DNA of 10,535 nt from positions 1-10,535 of the forward strand of contig JALAGW010000140.1 in assembly GCA_022712235.1 (NCBI GenBank), given 5' to 3'. Below the pieces are notes generated by a model. It was given only the letters and a program-made list of their open reading frames with translations, did not search any database and was not told the origin of the DNA. This stretch comes from Brevundimonas sp. (GTDB lineage: Bacteria > Pseudomonadota > Alphaproteobacteria > Caulobacterales > Caulobacteraceae). The position numbers and the translations under genes are program-made. Of the stretch, positions 1 to 6,966 are shown piece after piece (the first letter of the stretch is position 1; every line of letters begins with the position of its first letter).

Positions 1-458
1 ACCCCCGCCTCCGCCGCCAGCAGCGAAACGGGATTGATGTCCTTGGCGTAAAACATCGTCAGTTAGAAAAGGACTACCTCACGGAACATTATGGCCATAG
101 AATAGACCTCTTCGCCGGCGCTGCATCCCGCGATCCACACCTTCAGGGAGGGATAGGTCCGCAGGTGCGGCAGCACCTGTTCGCGCAGGGCCCGGAAATA
201 GGCTGGGTCCCGGAACATCTCGCTGACCTGCACCGTCAGGAAACCCAGCAGCCGCGGCAGCATCTCCGGATCATGCAGGACGCGCTCCTGAAGGGCCGTC
301 AGGCTGGGCAGGCCGAAATGGCTGCGCGCCTGGAGCAGGCGGCGCTTGATCGAGGCCCGCGCATAGTGACGGAAGTCGTAATGATAGCGCTGGAACAGGG
401 CCTCCAGCAGCAGCTGGATCTCTATGTCCTCCACCGCATGGGGCGCGACGGCGTTCAA
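1..458 (-). pseudogene. CheR-type protein-glutamate methyltransferase, 5' part, interrupted by in-frame stop
   Basis: The translation matches CheR methyltransferases, which transfer methyl groups from S-adenosylmethionine to glutamates of chemoreceptors or related partners. The N-terminal all-alpha domain (about residues 12-80) includes the family signature FLTVQVSEMFRDPAYF, and the SAM-binding motif IAGCSAGEEVYSMAI follows. After residue 131 the frame meets TAA at 65-63. In the same frame beyond it, the text continues as LTMFYAKDINPVSLLAAEAG, which is the next conserved CheR block (usually YATDINP). So one nonsense codon, not a frameshift, breaks the gene, and the rest runs off the window. 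The start is probably TTG at 458-456, overlapping the kinase stop codon and suggesting translational coupling; a GTG nine codons in is an alternative. The nine or so codons around the stop are unlike their neighbours (ATA, GTA, CTT, TCT). Either the gene is truly broken or this is a sequence error; I cannot tell which. Confidence 0.72.
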
Positions 459-3400
459 CGGGGCATCCAGACGCGCACGAGCGAGAGCAGCTTGTCCACG
501 TCCAGCGGCTTGGCCATGTAGTCATTCGCCCCCGCCGCCATGCAGCGCTCCTGGTCGTCGGGCATGGCCTTGGCCGTCAGCATCAGAACGGGCAGATCGC
601 GCCAGCGCGGGTCCTTCCTCAGTTCGCGCGTCGCGGCCAGGCCGTCCATGACCGGCATCATGACGTCCATCAGGACCAGATCGATCGCCTGCTCGGGATC
701 TTCGGCGGACTGCTCCAGGCGCTCGATCGCCTCCTTGCCGTTGCGCGCGATCTCGACAAGGGCGCCGCGCGGCTCCAGGACATTGGTCAGGGAGTAGATG
801 TTGCGCACATCGTCCTCGACAATGAGGATCCGTCGCCCTTCCAGCACGGCGTCGCGATGGCGGGCCTTGCGGATCATCTTCTGCTGCTCGGGCGGCAGCT
901 CCGAGACCACCTGGTGAAGGAAGAGGGAAACCTCGTCGAGCAGCCGTTCAGGCGACTTGGCGCCCTTGATGATGATGGAGTTGGAATAGCGACGCAGTTG
1001 CTGCTCATGCTCCGGCGACAAGTCGCGGCCTGTGTAGACGATGACCGGCGGATAGCCCTGCCCGCCCTCGCGGCTGAGGGTCTCCAGCAGGGAGAAGCCG
1101 GACGCGTCCGGCAAGGTCAGGTCGAGGACCATGCAGTCAAAGGTCTGGCTCTTGAGCTGCTCGAGGCACTCCGCAGCCGTGCCGACGCCCACGGTCTCGA
1201 CATCACCCGATTCCAGCAGCTTGCTGACCGCTTCGCGCTGAACCACGTCGTCCTCGACGATGAGGACGCGCCGCACGGTTCGCGTGAGCTTCTCCTCGAG
1301 CGATCGCAGCACCTCGGCGAGCGCCTCGCGTCCCACGGGCTTCACCACATAGCCGACGGCCCCCAGCGACAGGGCGGTCTGGCTGTGATCGTCGGCGGAG
1401 ACGACATGGATGGGAATATGGCGGGTGTCGTCGTCGCGCTTGAGCACGTCGAGGACGGTGAGGCCGGACTGGTCCGGCAGGCCGATGTCCAGCACGACGG
1501 CGTTGGGCCGATAGCGCTTGGCGAGCTTGAGAGCCTCCTGGGCCGTCCCGGCCAGAATGCACTGGAACCCCATCTCGCGCGACAGGTCCCGGACAATGGC
1601 GGCGAAGCGATCGTCGTCCTCCACGACCAGAAGCAGGCGACGTGTCCCGGCCAGATGATCGCGGTCATCGTCCAGGGCCCGGGCGAGCGTCGCCGCCTCC
1701 GCCGCTCGAGGGGTCGGAGCCCGGGCCGCCGGGATCGGAGCCACGCCGGAAGGCGCCTCTCTGGGCGCCACGCGCGAGGCGTCATAGGTCCGAGGAAGGA
1801 TCAGGGTGAAGACGCTGCCTTCGCCGGCCCGGCTTTCCAGACCAATACGGCCGCCGAGCAGGCGCGCCAGTTCGCGCGAGATGGACAGGCCCAGGCCGGT
1901 CCCGCCGTAGCGGCGGCTGATGGTGCCGTCCGCCTGCTGGAAGGCTTCGAATACGCTGTCCTGCTGGTCCGGGGCGATGCCGATGCCCGTATCCGAAACC
2001 GCGAAGGCCACCTCGTCCGGCCCGGCCTCCGAGATCGACAGGATCACCTTGCCCTTTTCGGTGAACTTGAAGGCGTTCGACAGAAGGTTCTTCAGGATCT
2101 GCTCAAGCCTTTGGCGATCCGTCTCGAGCCCGTCATCGCCCGATCCCAGGTCGATCTCGAAGGCGAGGCCGCGATCGTCGGCCACCGGCTGGAACATCTG
2201 GCGGATATCATCGCCGAGGCGCTGCAGGGACACCGCCTCCGGACGGGCCTGGATATGGCCGGCCTCGATCTTCGACAGGTCGAGAATGTCATTGATCAGG
2301 GTGAGCAGGTCGTTGCCCGAAGACTGGATGGTGCGGGCGTATTTGACCTGGTCTTCCGACAGGGTCTCGTCGGGGTTGTCGGCCAGGAGCTTCGAAAGGA
2401 TCAGCAGGGAATTGAGCGGCGTGCGCAGCTCATGGGACATGTTGGCGAGGAAGTCGGACTTGTACTGGCTGGCCCGCTCCAGTTCCCGCGCCTTGAGCCC
2501 CAGGGCGGCCGATCCGCGCTCCAGATCATCGCGCTGGGTTTCCAGCACCTGAGCCTGCTCCTCGAGCTGGCTGTTGGTCTGTTCCAGCTCAGCCTGCTGT
2601 TGTTCCAGACGCACCTGGGATTCCTTGAGCGCCCGCCCCTGCTCCTCCAGCTCCTCATTGGAGACCCGCAGTTCCTCGCTCTGGACCTGGAGTTCTTCGG
2701 ACTGCCGCTGGGTCTCCTCCAGCATGTCCTGCAACCGGGCCCGGTAGCGTGCTGATCTCAATCCCGTGCCGATCAGCGGCGCGGCTTCCTCAAGCAGCGC
2801 GAGGAGACGCTCGTCGGGAAGACGAAGGAAGCCCAGTTCAAGAACAGCGTTGATCTCGCCGTCCGCGCGACCCGGGGCGATGACGAGGTGCCGGGGCTTG
2901 GAGCGTCCCAGCGCCGAGCCGATCGTCAGATAGTTGTCCGGCACCTCGGGCACCGTCAGGGCGCGCCCTTCGGCGGCGACCTGCCCCAGCAGGCCCTCGC
3001 GCGGACCGAAGCGCTCCGGGACAGGCGCGTCGGCGGGAACGCCGAGGGCCGCGACACGCCGGAACACGCCGCCCTCGCCCTTGAAGAGGGCGGCGGCCTG
3101 AACATCGGCGTAGCGCGCCAGATAGGCGAGGATGCTGGCCGCCAGCTGTTCTACGGACTGATCGCCCATCATGGCGTCCGCCAGCCCCACCTGGCCCTTG
3201 TGGATCCACTCCTGGCGGGCCTTCTGACGGGCGCTGCGGCGGATAAGAGCGTAGACGCCCAGGGTCAGGCCCGCGCCCAGCAGGCCGGACAGGACGCCGC
3301 TGACCAGGGCTGTGCGATAGGCGGCGTCCATCTCCTCGAGACGGGCGAGGCGGAGCTTCTGCTCCTCCTGCCTCATCAGATTCACCTCGCTCCGGATGGC

Positions 3401-3877
3401 GTCCATCTCCGCCTTGCCGCGATCCGTGTTCATCCGGGACACGGCGGCCTGCAGGCCCTCGCTGCGGCGCGCCCGGATGGTGGCGTCCAGCTCGGTCATC
3501 TTGGCGTCGACATGCCTGCGGACCTGGCTCAGATGGGCCTGCTGCACCGGGTTGTCCCGGGTCAGGCGCGCCACATCCTCCAGGCGCCGCTCCACGGCGG
3601 CCGCGGCCATGTCATAGGGTTGCAGGTAGAGAGGATTGCCCGTCAGCAGATAGCCGCGCTGGCCTGTCTCGGCGTCCTGGACGGTCGACAGAAGGTCGTC
3701 GACGGCGACGATCACCTGATGGGTGTGAATGATCTGCTGATTATTCGCCCTCAGCACCTGGACGTTGAACCAGGCCACCCCGCTTGTCGCCAGAAAGAAG
3801 GCCAGAACCAGGGCCAGTCCTGCTGCGGACCAGGCTTCGGTCTTCGAGCCCGCGGGCGGGCGACGGAACAACATCAT
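455..3877 (-). CDS. Hybrid sensor histidine kinase: CHASE3-GAF-HisKA-HATPase-REC-REC-REC
   Basis: This is a membrane-anchored hybrid histidine kinase of 1140 aa, numbered from the ATG at 3877. It has a TM segment (about 18-40), a CHASE3 sensor region (42-190) and a second TM (191-211). A GAF domain follows (about 240-375), then a long heptad-rich coiled coil (about 380-475) with repeated SEEL/NEEL units. The H-box SHELRTPLN has its phospho-acceptor at His482. The ATPase domain shows the N-box NLLSNAFKF, the G1 box DTGIGI and the G2 box GGTGLGLS (about 590-695). Three receiver domains end the protein, with phospho-acceptor Asp797 (DIGLP), Asp919 (DLTLP) and Asp1071 (DVMMP); all three keep the acidic pair and the conserved Lys. 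The frame stays open up to 4021, but ATGATG at 3877-3872 has GAGG about 11 nt upstream and starts just before the TM, so I chose it. The gene overlaps the CheR gene, so the two are probably one signalling unit. It is an ordinary HisKA kinase, not the HWE type that feeds PhyR. The input signal is unknown. Confidence 0.93.
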   Translation of the reverse strand: MMLFRRPPAGSKTEAWSAAGLALVLAFFLATSGVAWFNVQVLRANNQQIIHTHQVIVAVDDLLSTVQDAETGQRGYLLTGNPLYLQPYDMAAAAVERRLEDVARLTRDNPVQQAHLSQVRRHVDAKMTELDATIRARRSEGLQAAVSRMNTDRGKAEMDAIRSEVNLMRQEEQKLRLARLEEMDAAYRTALVSGVLSGLLGAGLTLGVYALIRRSARQKARQEWIHKGQVGLADAMMGDQSVEQLAASILAYLARYADVQAAALFKGEGGVFRRVAALGVPADAPVPERFGPREGLLGQVAAEGRALTVPEVPDNYLTIGSALGRSKPRHLVIAPGRADGEINAVLELGFLRLPDERLLALLEEAAPLIGTGLRSARYRARLQDMLEETQRQSEELQVQSEELRVSNEELEEQGRALKESQVRLEQQQAELEQTNSQLEEQAQVLETQRDDLERGSAALGLKARELERASQYKSDFLANMSHELRTPLNSLLILSKLLADNPDETLSEDQVKYARTIQSSGNDLLTLINDILDLSKIEAGHIQARPEAVSLQRLGDDIRQMFQPVADDRGLAFEIDLGSGDDGLETDRQRLEQILKNLLSNAFKFTEKGKVILSISEAGPDEVAFAVSDTGIGIAPDQQDSVFEAFQQADGTISRRYGGTGLGLSISRELARLLGGRIGLESRAGEGSVFTLILPRTYDASRVAPREAPSGVAPIPAARAPTPRAAEAATLARALDDDRDHLAGTRRLLLVVEDDDRFAAIVRDLSREMGFQCILAGTAQEALKLAKRYRPNAVVLDIGLPDQSGLTVLDVLKRDDDTRHIPIHVVSADDHSQTALSLGAVGYVVKPVGREALAEVLRSLEEKLTRTVRRVLIVEDDVVQREAVSKLLESGDVETVGVGTAAECLEQLKSQTFDCMVLDLTLPDASGFSLLETLSREGGQGYPPVIVYTGRDLSPEHEQQLRRYSNSIIIKGAKSPERLLDEVSLFLHQVVSELPPEQQKMIRKARHRDAVLEGRRILIVEDDVRNIYSLTNVLEPRGALVEIARNGKEAIERLEQSAEDPEQAIDLVLMDVMMPVMDGLAATRELRKDPRWRDLPVLMLTAKAMPDDQERCMAAGANDYMAKPLDVDKLLSLVRVWMPR

Positions 3878-4022
3878 CAGCAGTCTGACCTCGGGTGAGC
3901 GACGGGAACCTCCCTGCCTAGAGGGCGGAGCCGTCAGCGCAATAACCTGTGCTGGTTTTTCTCGGCCTGGGCCGAGGCCATCGGTCGCACGCTCCAGCGG
4001 CGCACGCCGGCAAACAATCACC

Positions 4023-4328
4023 TCAGGGCGTGAACTGGATCGTGCGGGCGAACTGATAATCCTTGCGGCCCGGCTCGACCTCGGCGTCGCGCATCAGGGC
4101 GATGGCCGCCTCAGCGAAGCCCAGACCGGGGTGGGTCTCGCCCAGGACGCGGCAATCCTCGACCCGCCCTGCAGCCCGCGCCGTGCACTCCAGGGTCACC
4201 GCTACAGTCAGAAGGGGGGCCGGCGCCTCATGCTGCGCGGCCGCGGCAGATCTTTCAACCTTCGGGAGACGGTCGATCTTCGGCGACGCATCCAGCAGGA
4301 TGGCCGCGGTCAAGGCCAGGATCATCAT
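4023..4328 (-). CDS. Small exported protein with TonB C-terminal-like fold
   Basis: This is a 101-aa protein. The first 13 or so residues are hydrophobic (MMILALTAAILLDA) and look like a short signal peptide or membrane anchor. The C-terminal half (about 38-101) resembles a TonB C-terminal domain: a strand ending in LECTARAAGRVEDCRVL, then an acidic/alanine helix (FAEAAIALM), then a closing strand (FARTIQFTP). Such short stand-alone proteins are common in Caulobacterales and are usually annotated as energy transducer TonB family; a real role in TonB-dependent transport is unproven, and the proline-rich linker of true TonB is missing. The ATG at 4328 is chosen because GGAGGG lies 7 nt upstream; the longer TTG start at 4376 has no support and would cross a promoter-like element. 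Its stop is 145 bp ahead of the kinase start, so co-transcription with the kinase is possible but not shown. Confidence 0.72.
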   Translation of the reverse strand: MMILALTAAILLDASPKIDRLPKVERSAAAAQHEAPAPLLTVAVTLECTARAAGRVEDCRVLGETHPGLGFAEAAIALMRDAEVEPGRKDYQFARTIQFTP

Positions 4329-4349
4329 TGCAAAACCCTCCGTTTCCTT

Positions 4350-4374
4350 AACCGGGCGGGTCGCGATCTGTTCC
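4350..4374 (-). promoter_or_regulatory. Possible EcfG-type promoter, imperfect -10
   Basis: On the minus strand the sequence reads GGAAC, 16 nt, then GGTT. The EcfG/SigT consensus is GGAAC-N16/17-CGTT, so the -35 and the spacing are exact and the -10 has one mismatch. The -10 lies 21 nt ahead of the ATG of the TonB-like gene, with the GGAGGG ribosome binding site between. The predicted transcript leader would be only about 15 nt. Confidence 0.4.
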
Positions 4375-4441
4375 AACGGCGCGGCCGCTTGTGGCGAACA
4401 AGGCGAGGTTGGATGCCTCTTGCGACCGGGCGTTTACGGCA

Positions 4442-4473
4442 GCCGGCCCCCCGTCTTGCGACGAGGGGCCGGC
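4442..4473 (-). terminator. Strong GNRA-loop hairpin, probable terminator of the stress gene pair
   Basis: Two 14-nt arms (4442-4455 and 4460-4473) pair fully except for one G·T wobble, and enclose a 4-nt loop. Read on the minus strand the loop is GCAA, a stable GNRA tetraloop, which favours minus-strand RNA as the functional form. It lies 68 bp downstream of the general stress gene stop and upstream of the TonB-like gene. There is no U-tract on either side, so it is not a textbook intrinsic terminator; it could also be a 3' stability element. Confidence 0.5.
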
Positions 4474-4540
4474 CTCGATCCTGAAGCAGCGCATCACCGC
4501 TCAGCAGGCTCGATCGGTTCCATAGGGCGTTGGACAAACC

Positions 4541-5185
4541 CTATCGATTGTAGCGCGCCCTTTCCTCGGCGATCTGCTCAGCGCTCCAGGGCTCAGCGGC
4601 CGCGTCAAACCCCGACCACCCGTTCTCGCGGTAGGCCGCGCCGCGCGACAGGGAATCGAACCCCCGCCGGTCGTTGAGAAGCGTCTCGACACGGACCCGA
4701 TCAGACTCCTCGGTCCTGACGCTCACCAGGGTCCCGCCGCGACGGACGCCTTCGGCGTAGACCTGGGCCTCGCCTTCGTCATGGCCGGCCTCCTTCAACG
4801 CGCCCAGCAAGCCGCCGGCGGCGCCGCCGACCGCAGCGCCCGCCGCAGCCGCCACCGCGGTCGAAGCGAGCCAGCCTGCGGCGACCACGGGGCCCAGGCC
4901 AGGAATCGCCAGCATCCCCAGACCGGCGAGCACGCCCGCCCCGGCGCCCAGGACGCCCCCGGTCGCGGCGCCCTTCCCGGCTCCCTCGGCGACGTCGTTC
5001 TCGCCGTCGCCGTTCATGTCGCCGAACCGGCGCCCGTCTCCCGAATGGGCATGACCGTCGTGCCAGTTATCGGAATTATTGGAGATAAGGCTGATCCGGT
5101 CGGAGGCGACGCCGGCCCGCTCCAGGGCGGACACGGCTTCAAGCGCATCATTGTGATTGTCAAAAAGTCGCGTGACTACGGCCAT
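4541..5185 (-). CDS. General stress protein, YflT/GSP17M-like with glycine-zipper core
   Basis: This is a 214-aa protein. Residues 1-38 (VVTRLFDNHNDALEAVSALERAG) match the N-terminal alpha/beta unit of the general stress protein 17M (YflT) family. Residues 56-67 form an EF-hand-like loop (DMNGDGENDVAE). Residues 68-130 are a Gly/Ala-rich hydrophobic stretch with zipper spacing (GKGAATGGVLGAGAGVLAG) that may insert in or associate with membrane. The segment YAEGVRRGGTLVSVR (about 142-156) completes a ferredoxin-like half seen in this family, and the tail ends in an aromatic/acidic stretch typical of alphaproteobacterial members (GWSGFDAAAEPWSAEQIAEERARY). The biochemical function is unknown; relatives are often induced by general stress. 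The ATG at 5185 has AAGGAGC 5 nt upstream. The gene follows the lipoprotein gene by 26 bases, so the two likely share one transcript. Confidence 0.85.
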   Translation of the reverse strand: MAVVTRLFDNHNDALEAVSALERAGVASDRISLISNNSDNWHDGHAHSGDGRRFGDMNGDGENDVAEGAGKGAATGGVLGAGAGVLAGLGMLAIPGLGPVVAAGWLASTAVAAAAGAAVGGAAGGLLGALKEAGHDEGEAQVYAEGVRRGGTLVSVRTEESDRVRVETLLNDRRGFDSLSRGAAYRENGWSGFDAAAEPWSAEQIAEERARYNR

Positions 5186-5211
5186 TTGAAGCTCCTTCTT
5201 TATCTAGTTTC

Positions 5212-5559
5212 TTAGTTGGCGGAGGCGCTGACCGCGCCCTTGTAGTCGACCGACACCTTGCTCTCGGCGCCATTGCGCGTCGCGGTCGCGCTCCAGATGC
5301 CCTGGGCGTCCTGGCTCATGGGCCCCACCACGGCGTAGCCCTGCTTCTCGATCGCCGAGCGCGCCTGGGCTTCGGTGAAGGAGTTGGCGCCCGGCGTCAG
5401 GGCCGCGTCTCCGCCTGGCGCGGTGTCGACGGCGGGATTGCGCGGGGCTTCGGATTCCGACACGACCGGCCCTTCGACACGGCCCTCGTCCGCCTTGTTG
5501 TCTCCGCAGGCAGCCAGCAGGAATACTGTGGCGCCCAAGGCGATGATCGCTCTCGTCAT
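5212..5559 (-). CDS. PepSY-like small lipoprotein
   Basis: This is a 115-aa protein with a lipoprotein signal: positive Thr-Arg start, hydrophobic core (IIALGATVFLLAAC) and a lipobox LAAC, so Cys18 is the predicted lipidated residue. A disordered acidic/proline linker (about 20-58) follows. The C-terminal domain (about 59-113) begins NSFTEAQARSAIEKQGY and ends in a Trp-containing beta hairpin (GIWSATATRNG, then VSVDYKGAVSAS). This pattern is that of the small PepSY-like domain common in alphaproteobacterial periplasmic proteins. Its role is not established; PepSY domains are linked to inhibition or chaperoning of secreted enzymes. The ATG at 5559 has AAGGA 8 nt upstream. It is the first gene of a two-gene unit with the general stress protein, and a weak EcfG-like element lies 34-59 bp upstream of it. 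Confidence 0.82.
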   Translation of the reverse strand: MTRAIIALGATVFLLAACGDNKADEGRVEGPVVSESEAPRNPAVDTAPGGDAALTPGANSFTEAQARSAIEKQGYAVVGPMSQDAQGIWSATATRNGAESKVSVDYKGAVSASAN

Positions 5560-5592
5560 TCGGCTTGTCCTTTTTGGTGATGGCGAAAAAAC

Positions 5593-5618
5593 AAGCCCCC
5601 CGTCCGGAAGAGGGTTCC
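5593..5618 (-). promoter_or_regulatory. Weak EcfG-like promoter candidate before the lipoprotein gene
   Basis: The minus strand reads GGAAC, 17 nt, then GCTT. The -35 is exact and the spacing allowed, but the -10 matches CGTT at only two of four bases. Its distance to the ATG at 5559 (33 nt) is similar to that of the two perfect sites in the window, and the downstream genes are of stress type. That context, more than the sequence, is the reason to list it. Confidence 0.22.
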
Positions 5619-5725
5619 CCCTCTTTCGCCCCCCTCATGGCCCTGACCGCTCGCTATCGCCGCCACGCCTGGCCTGGAGCGGGATGAGACCTCTACCCGA
5701 CACAAGGGAGACGGGAGGGCAGCCG

Positions 5726-5740
5726 CGCCTCAGCGAGGCG
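5726..5740. terminator. Short hairpin downstream of the TIGR02588 gene
   Basis: CGCCTC and GAGGCG form a perfect 6-bp stem with a 3-nt loop, 19 bp past the stop codon at 5759. A partial GCCG/CGGC outer stem can extend it on the minus strand. There is no U-tract. The position fits an end of the three-gene operon, but the stem is short for this GC content. Confidence 0.25.
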
Positions 5741-5758
5741 ATAAGGCGGCGCTCGCCC

Positions 5759-6142
5759 TCACGGGCTCGACCAGCCGAGGACGCGCAAGGCCGCACGCGG
5801 GCGCTCGTCCCCGGTGAAGACCAGGGCCGCACCCTTGCTCCCATGACCGGGCACATAGTCGAGCGTGGCCTTGGCTGTTTCGCTCCCGCTCACGCCTTCA
5901 ACCTCCACGGCGGCGGCGGTCAGGTCGCCCCGGTTCACCACGGTCACGTCCATGACCCAGCCGCCCGCGCCTCTTCGAACCGACTCTGCCTGGACAATGA
6001 GGTCAGGCGGCCTCGCCTCGACCACGACGGCCCGCGCGAGGGTCCCGATGACGCCGAGGATCACCGCCAGGCCGATCAGGGCGCACAGGCCTTGAAGACG
6101 CGAGGGTTGCGAAGCGCTGGAAGAGAGCTTGCGGCTGGACAT
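5759..6142 (-). CDS. TIGR02588 family single-span membrane protein
   Basis: This is a 127-aa protein. Residues 17-40 (GLCALIGLAVILGVIGTLAR and flanks) form one TM helix after a short basic-serine N-terminus. The rest is an extracytoplasmic beta-rich domain with the pattern PPDLIVQAESVRR, GWVMDVTVVNRGD, TAAAVEVEG and a closing YVPGHGSKGAALVFTG. This matches the TIGR02588 family of unknown function, which is described as always paired with a TIGR02587 membrane protein, as here. The ATG at 6142 is chosen because it lies 2 nt after the upstream stop (TAG CC ATG), implying translational coupling; the longer reading frame to 6283 only overlaps the partner gene. The fold suggests an immunoglobulin-like or adhesin-like periplasmic domain, but that is a guess from strand spacing. 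Confidence 0.83.
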   Translation of the reverse strand: MSSRKLSSSASQPSRLQGLCALIGLAVILGVIGTLARAVVVEARPPDLIVQAESVRRGAGGWVMDVTVVNRGDLTAAAVEVEGVSGSETAKATLDYVPGHGSKGAALVFTGDERPRAALRVLGWSSP

Positions 6143-6144
6143 GG

Positions 6145-6963
6145 CTAGACCAGAAGCCGCGCCGCCGCCGCGCCTATGGCGGCGGGAAAGGCGAGAGTGA
6201 CGACATTGGCGACCAGCGACTGGAGCCCGTGGCCGTCGAGACCGCCGAAGGTCCACAGCATGGCGAAACTGGCGACGAGGCACAGGGCGTAACCTGGCAG
6301 AGTGAAATCAATGAAGGCGCGCAGCGGAGACTCCTTTTCCTCCTGACCGGCGAAGCCCGCCTCAAACACGATGAGATGCAGAAGAACTATGGACAGGAGC
6401 AGGACGCCGAGCGCCCCCAGGGGCGTTGTGCGATAGGCGATCAGCCGCATCTCTTCCGTCGGCGCCAGGTTCATGGCGAAGTAGAGGGCGCCGGCCAGCA
6501 TGAGGAAAAGCTCGCCGGGGTAGGAGGCCTGATCCTCGTCACCCTCCCCCCCTCCGTTCGAGAGCTGACGTCGGGCCACAAGCGCCCCAAGCGCGGCCGG
6601 GACGGCCTGCAGCGAGACCTGACCGACGGCTGAGGCCAGGGAACTGTGGTCCAGAACATTGAAGAGGGCCAGCAGCCCGCCGGCCGTGACAAAGCCCGCC
6701 GCGAGCGCCGTCAGGGTGTCGAGGAGGTTGTTCAAGGCCCCGCGACGCGCGGAGAAGCCTGCATAATGGGCCAGCCCAAAAAGCACAGGCAGGGACACGA
6801 CGACAAAGGCCAGGCGTCGCTCGGGCGTCGCGGCGTGCCCCAGGGCCCACATCTCCATCGTCATGAGAAGCGGCAAGCTGAACAACAGCGCGCCGCCGAA
6901 AGCGCGGCCCAGGTCCCGAACATAGCCGGCCTCGTGGGATTTGCGGGCGGCGACGGCGCTCAT
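6145..6963 (-). CDS. TIGR02587/DUF2391 family integral membrane protein
   Basis: This is a 272-aa hydrophobic protein with seven or eight predicted TM helices (about 22-41, 51-68, 83-103, 112-131, 151-167, 182-201, 221-240, 250-271). Family marks are the first helix AFGGALLFSLPLLMTMEMW and the segment NLAPTEEMRLIAY at 165-177, whose Glu-Glu-Met-Arg lies near a membrane edge. A charged Gly/Glu/Asp-rich loop (136-148) separates the halves. TIGR02587 (DUF2391) has no known function and is found in a conserved two-gene pair with TIGR02588, which follows 2 nt downstream here. The ATG at 6963 is 3 nt after the stop of the 98-aa gene, with no clear ribosome binding site, so translation is probably coupled. 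The helix bundle could be a transporter or a sensor; the sequence does not decide. Confidence 0.88.
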   Translation of the reverse strand: MSAVAARKSHEAGYVRDLGRAFGGALLFSLPLLMTMEMWALGHAATPERRLAFVVVSLPVLFGLAHYAGFSARRGALNNLLDTLTALAAGFVTAGGLLALFNVLDHSSLASAVGQVSLQAVPAALGALVARRQLSNGGGEGDEDQASYPGELFLMLAGALYFAMNLAPTEEMRLIAYRTTPLGALGVLLLSIVLLHLIVFEAGFAGQEEKESPLRAFIDFTLPGYALCLVASFAMLWTFGGLDGHGLQSLVANVVTLAFPAAIGAAAARLLV

Positions 6964-6966
6964 GGT

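Noticed and set aside
857..2755. 632-codon open frame on the plus strand
   Set aside because: It lies wholly antisense to the histidine kinase, whose domains are unambiguous; long antisense frames are expected in GC-rich genes. Its product shows no recognisable domain.
2888..3898. 336-codon open frame on the plus strand
   Set aside because: Antisense to the sensor half of the kinase; no family, and codon choice mirrors the real gene.
3961..3976. Hairpin CTCGGC-CTGG-GCCGAG as a terminator between the TonB-like gene and the kinase
   Set aside because: The T-run is on the wrong side: on the minus strand the stem is followed by A residues, and on the plus strand T residues come before it.
5608..5625. 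7-bp hairpin with TTCC loop as a terminator
   Set aside because: There is no U-tract on either strand, and it overlaps the possible -35 of the lipoprotein gene; chance in G/C-rich sequence is enough.
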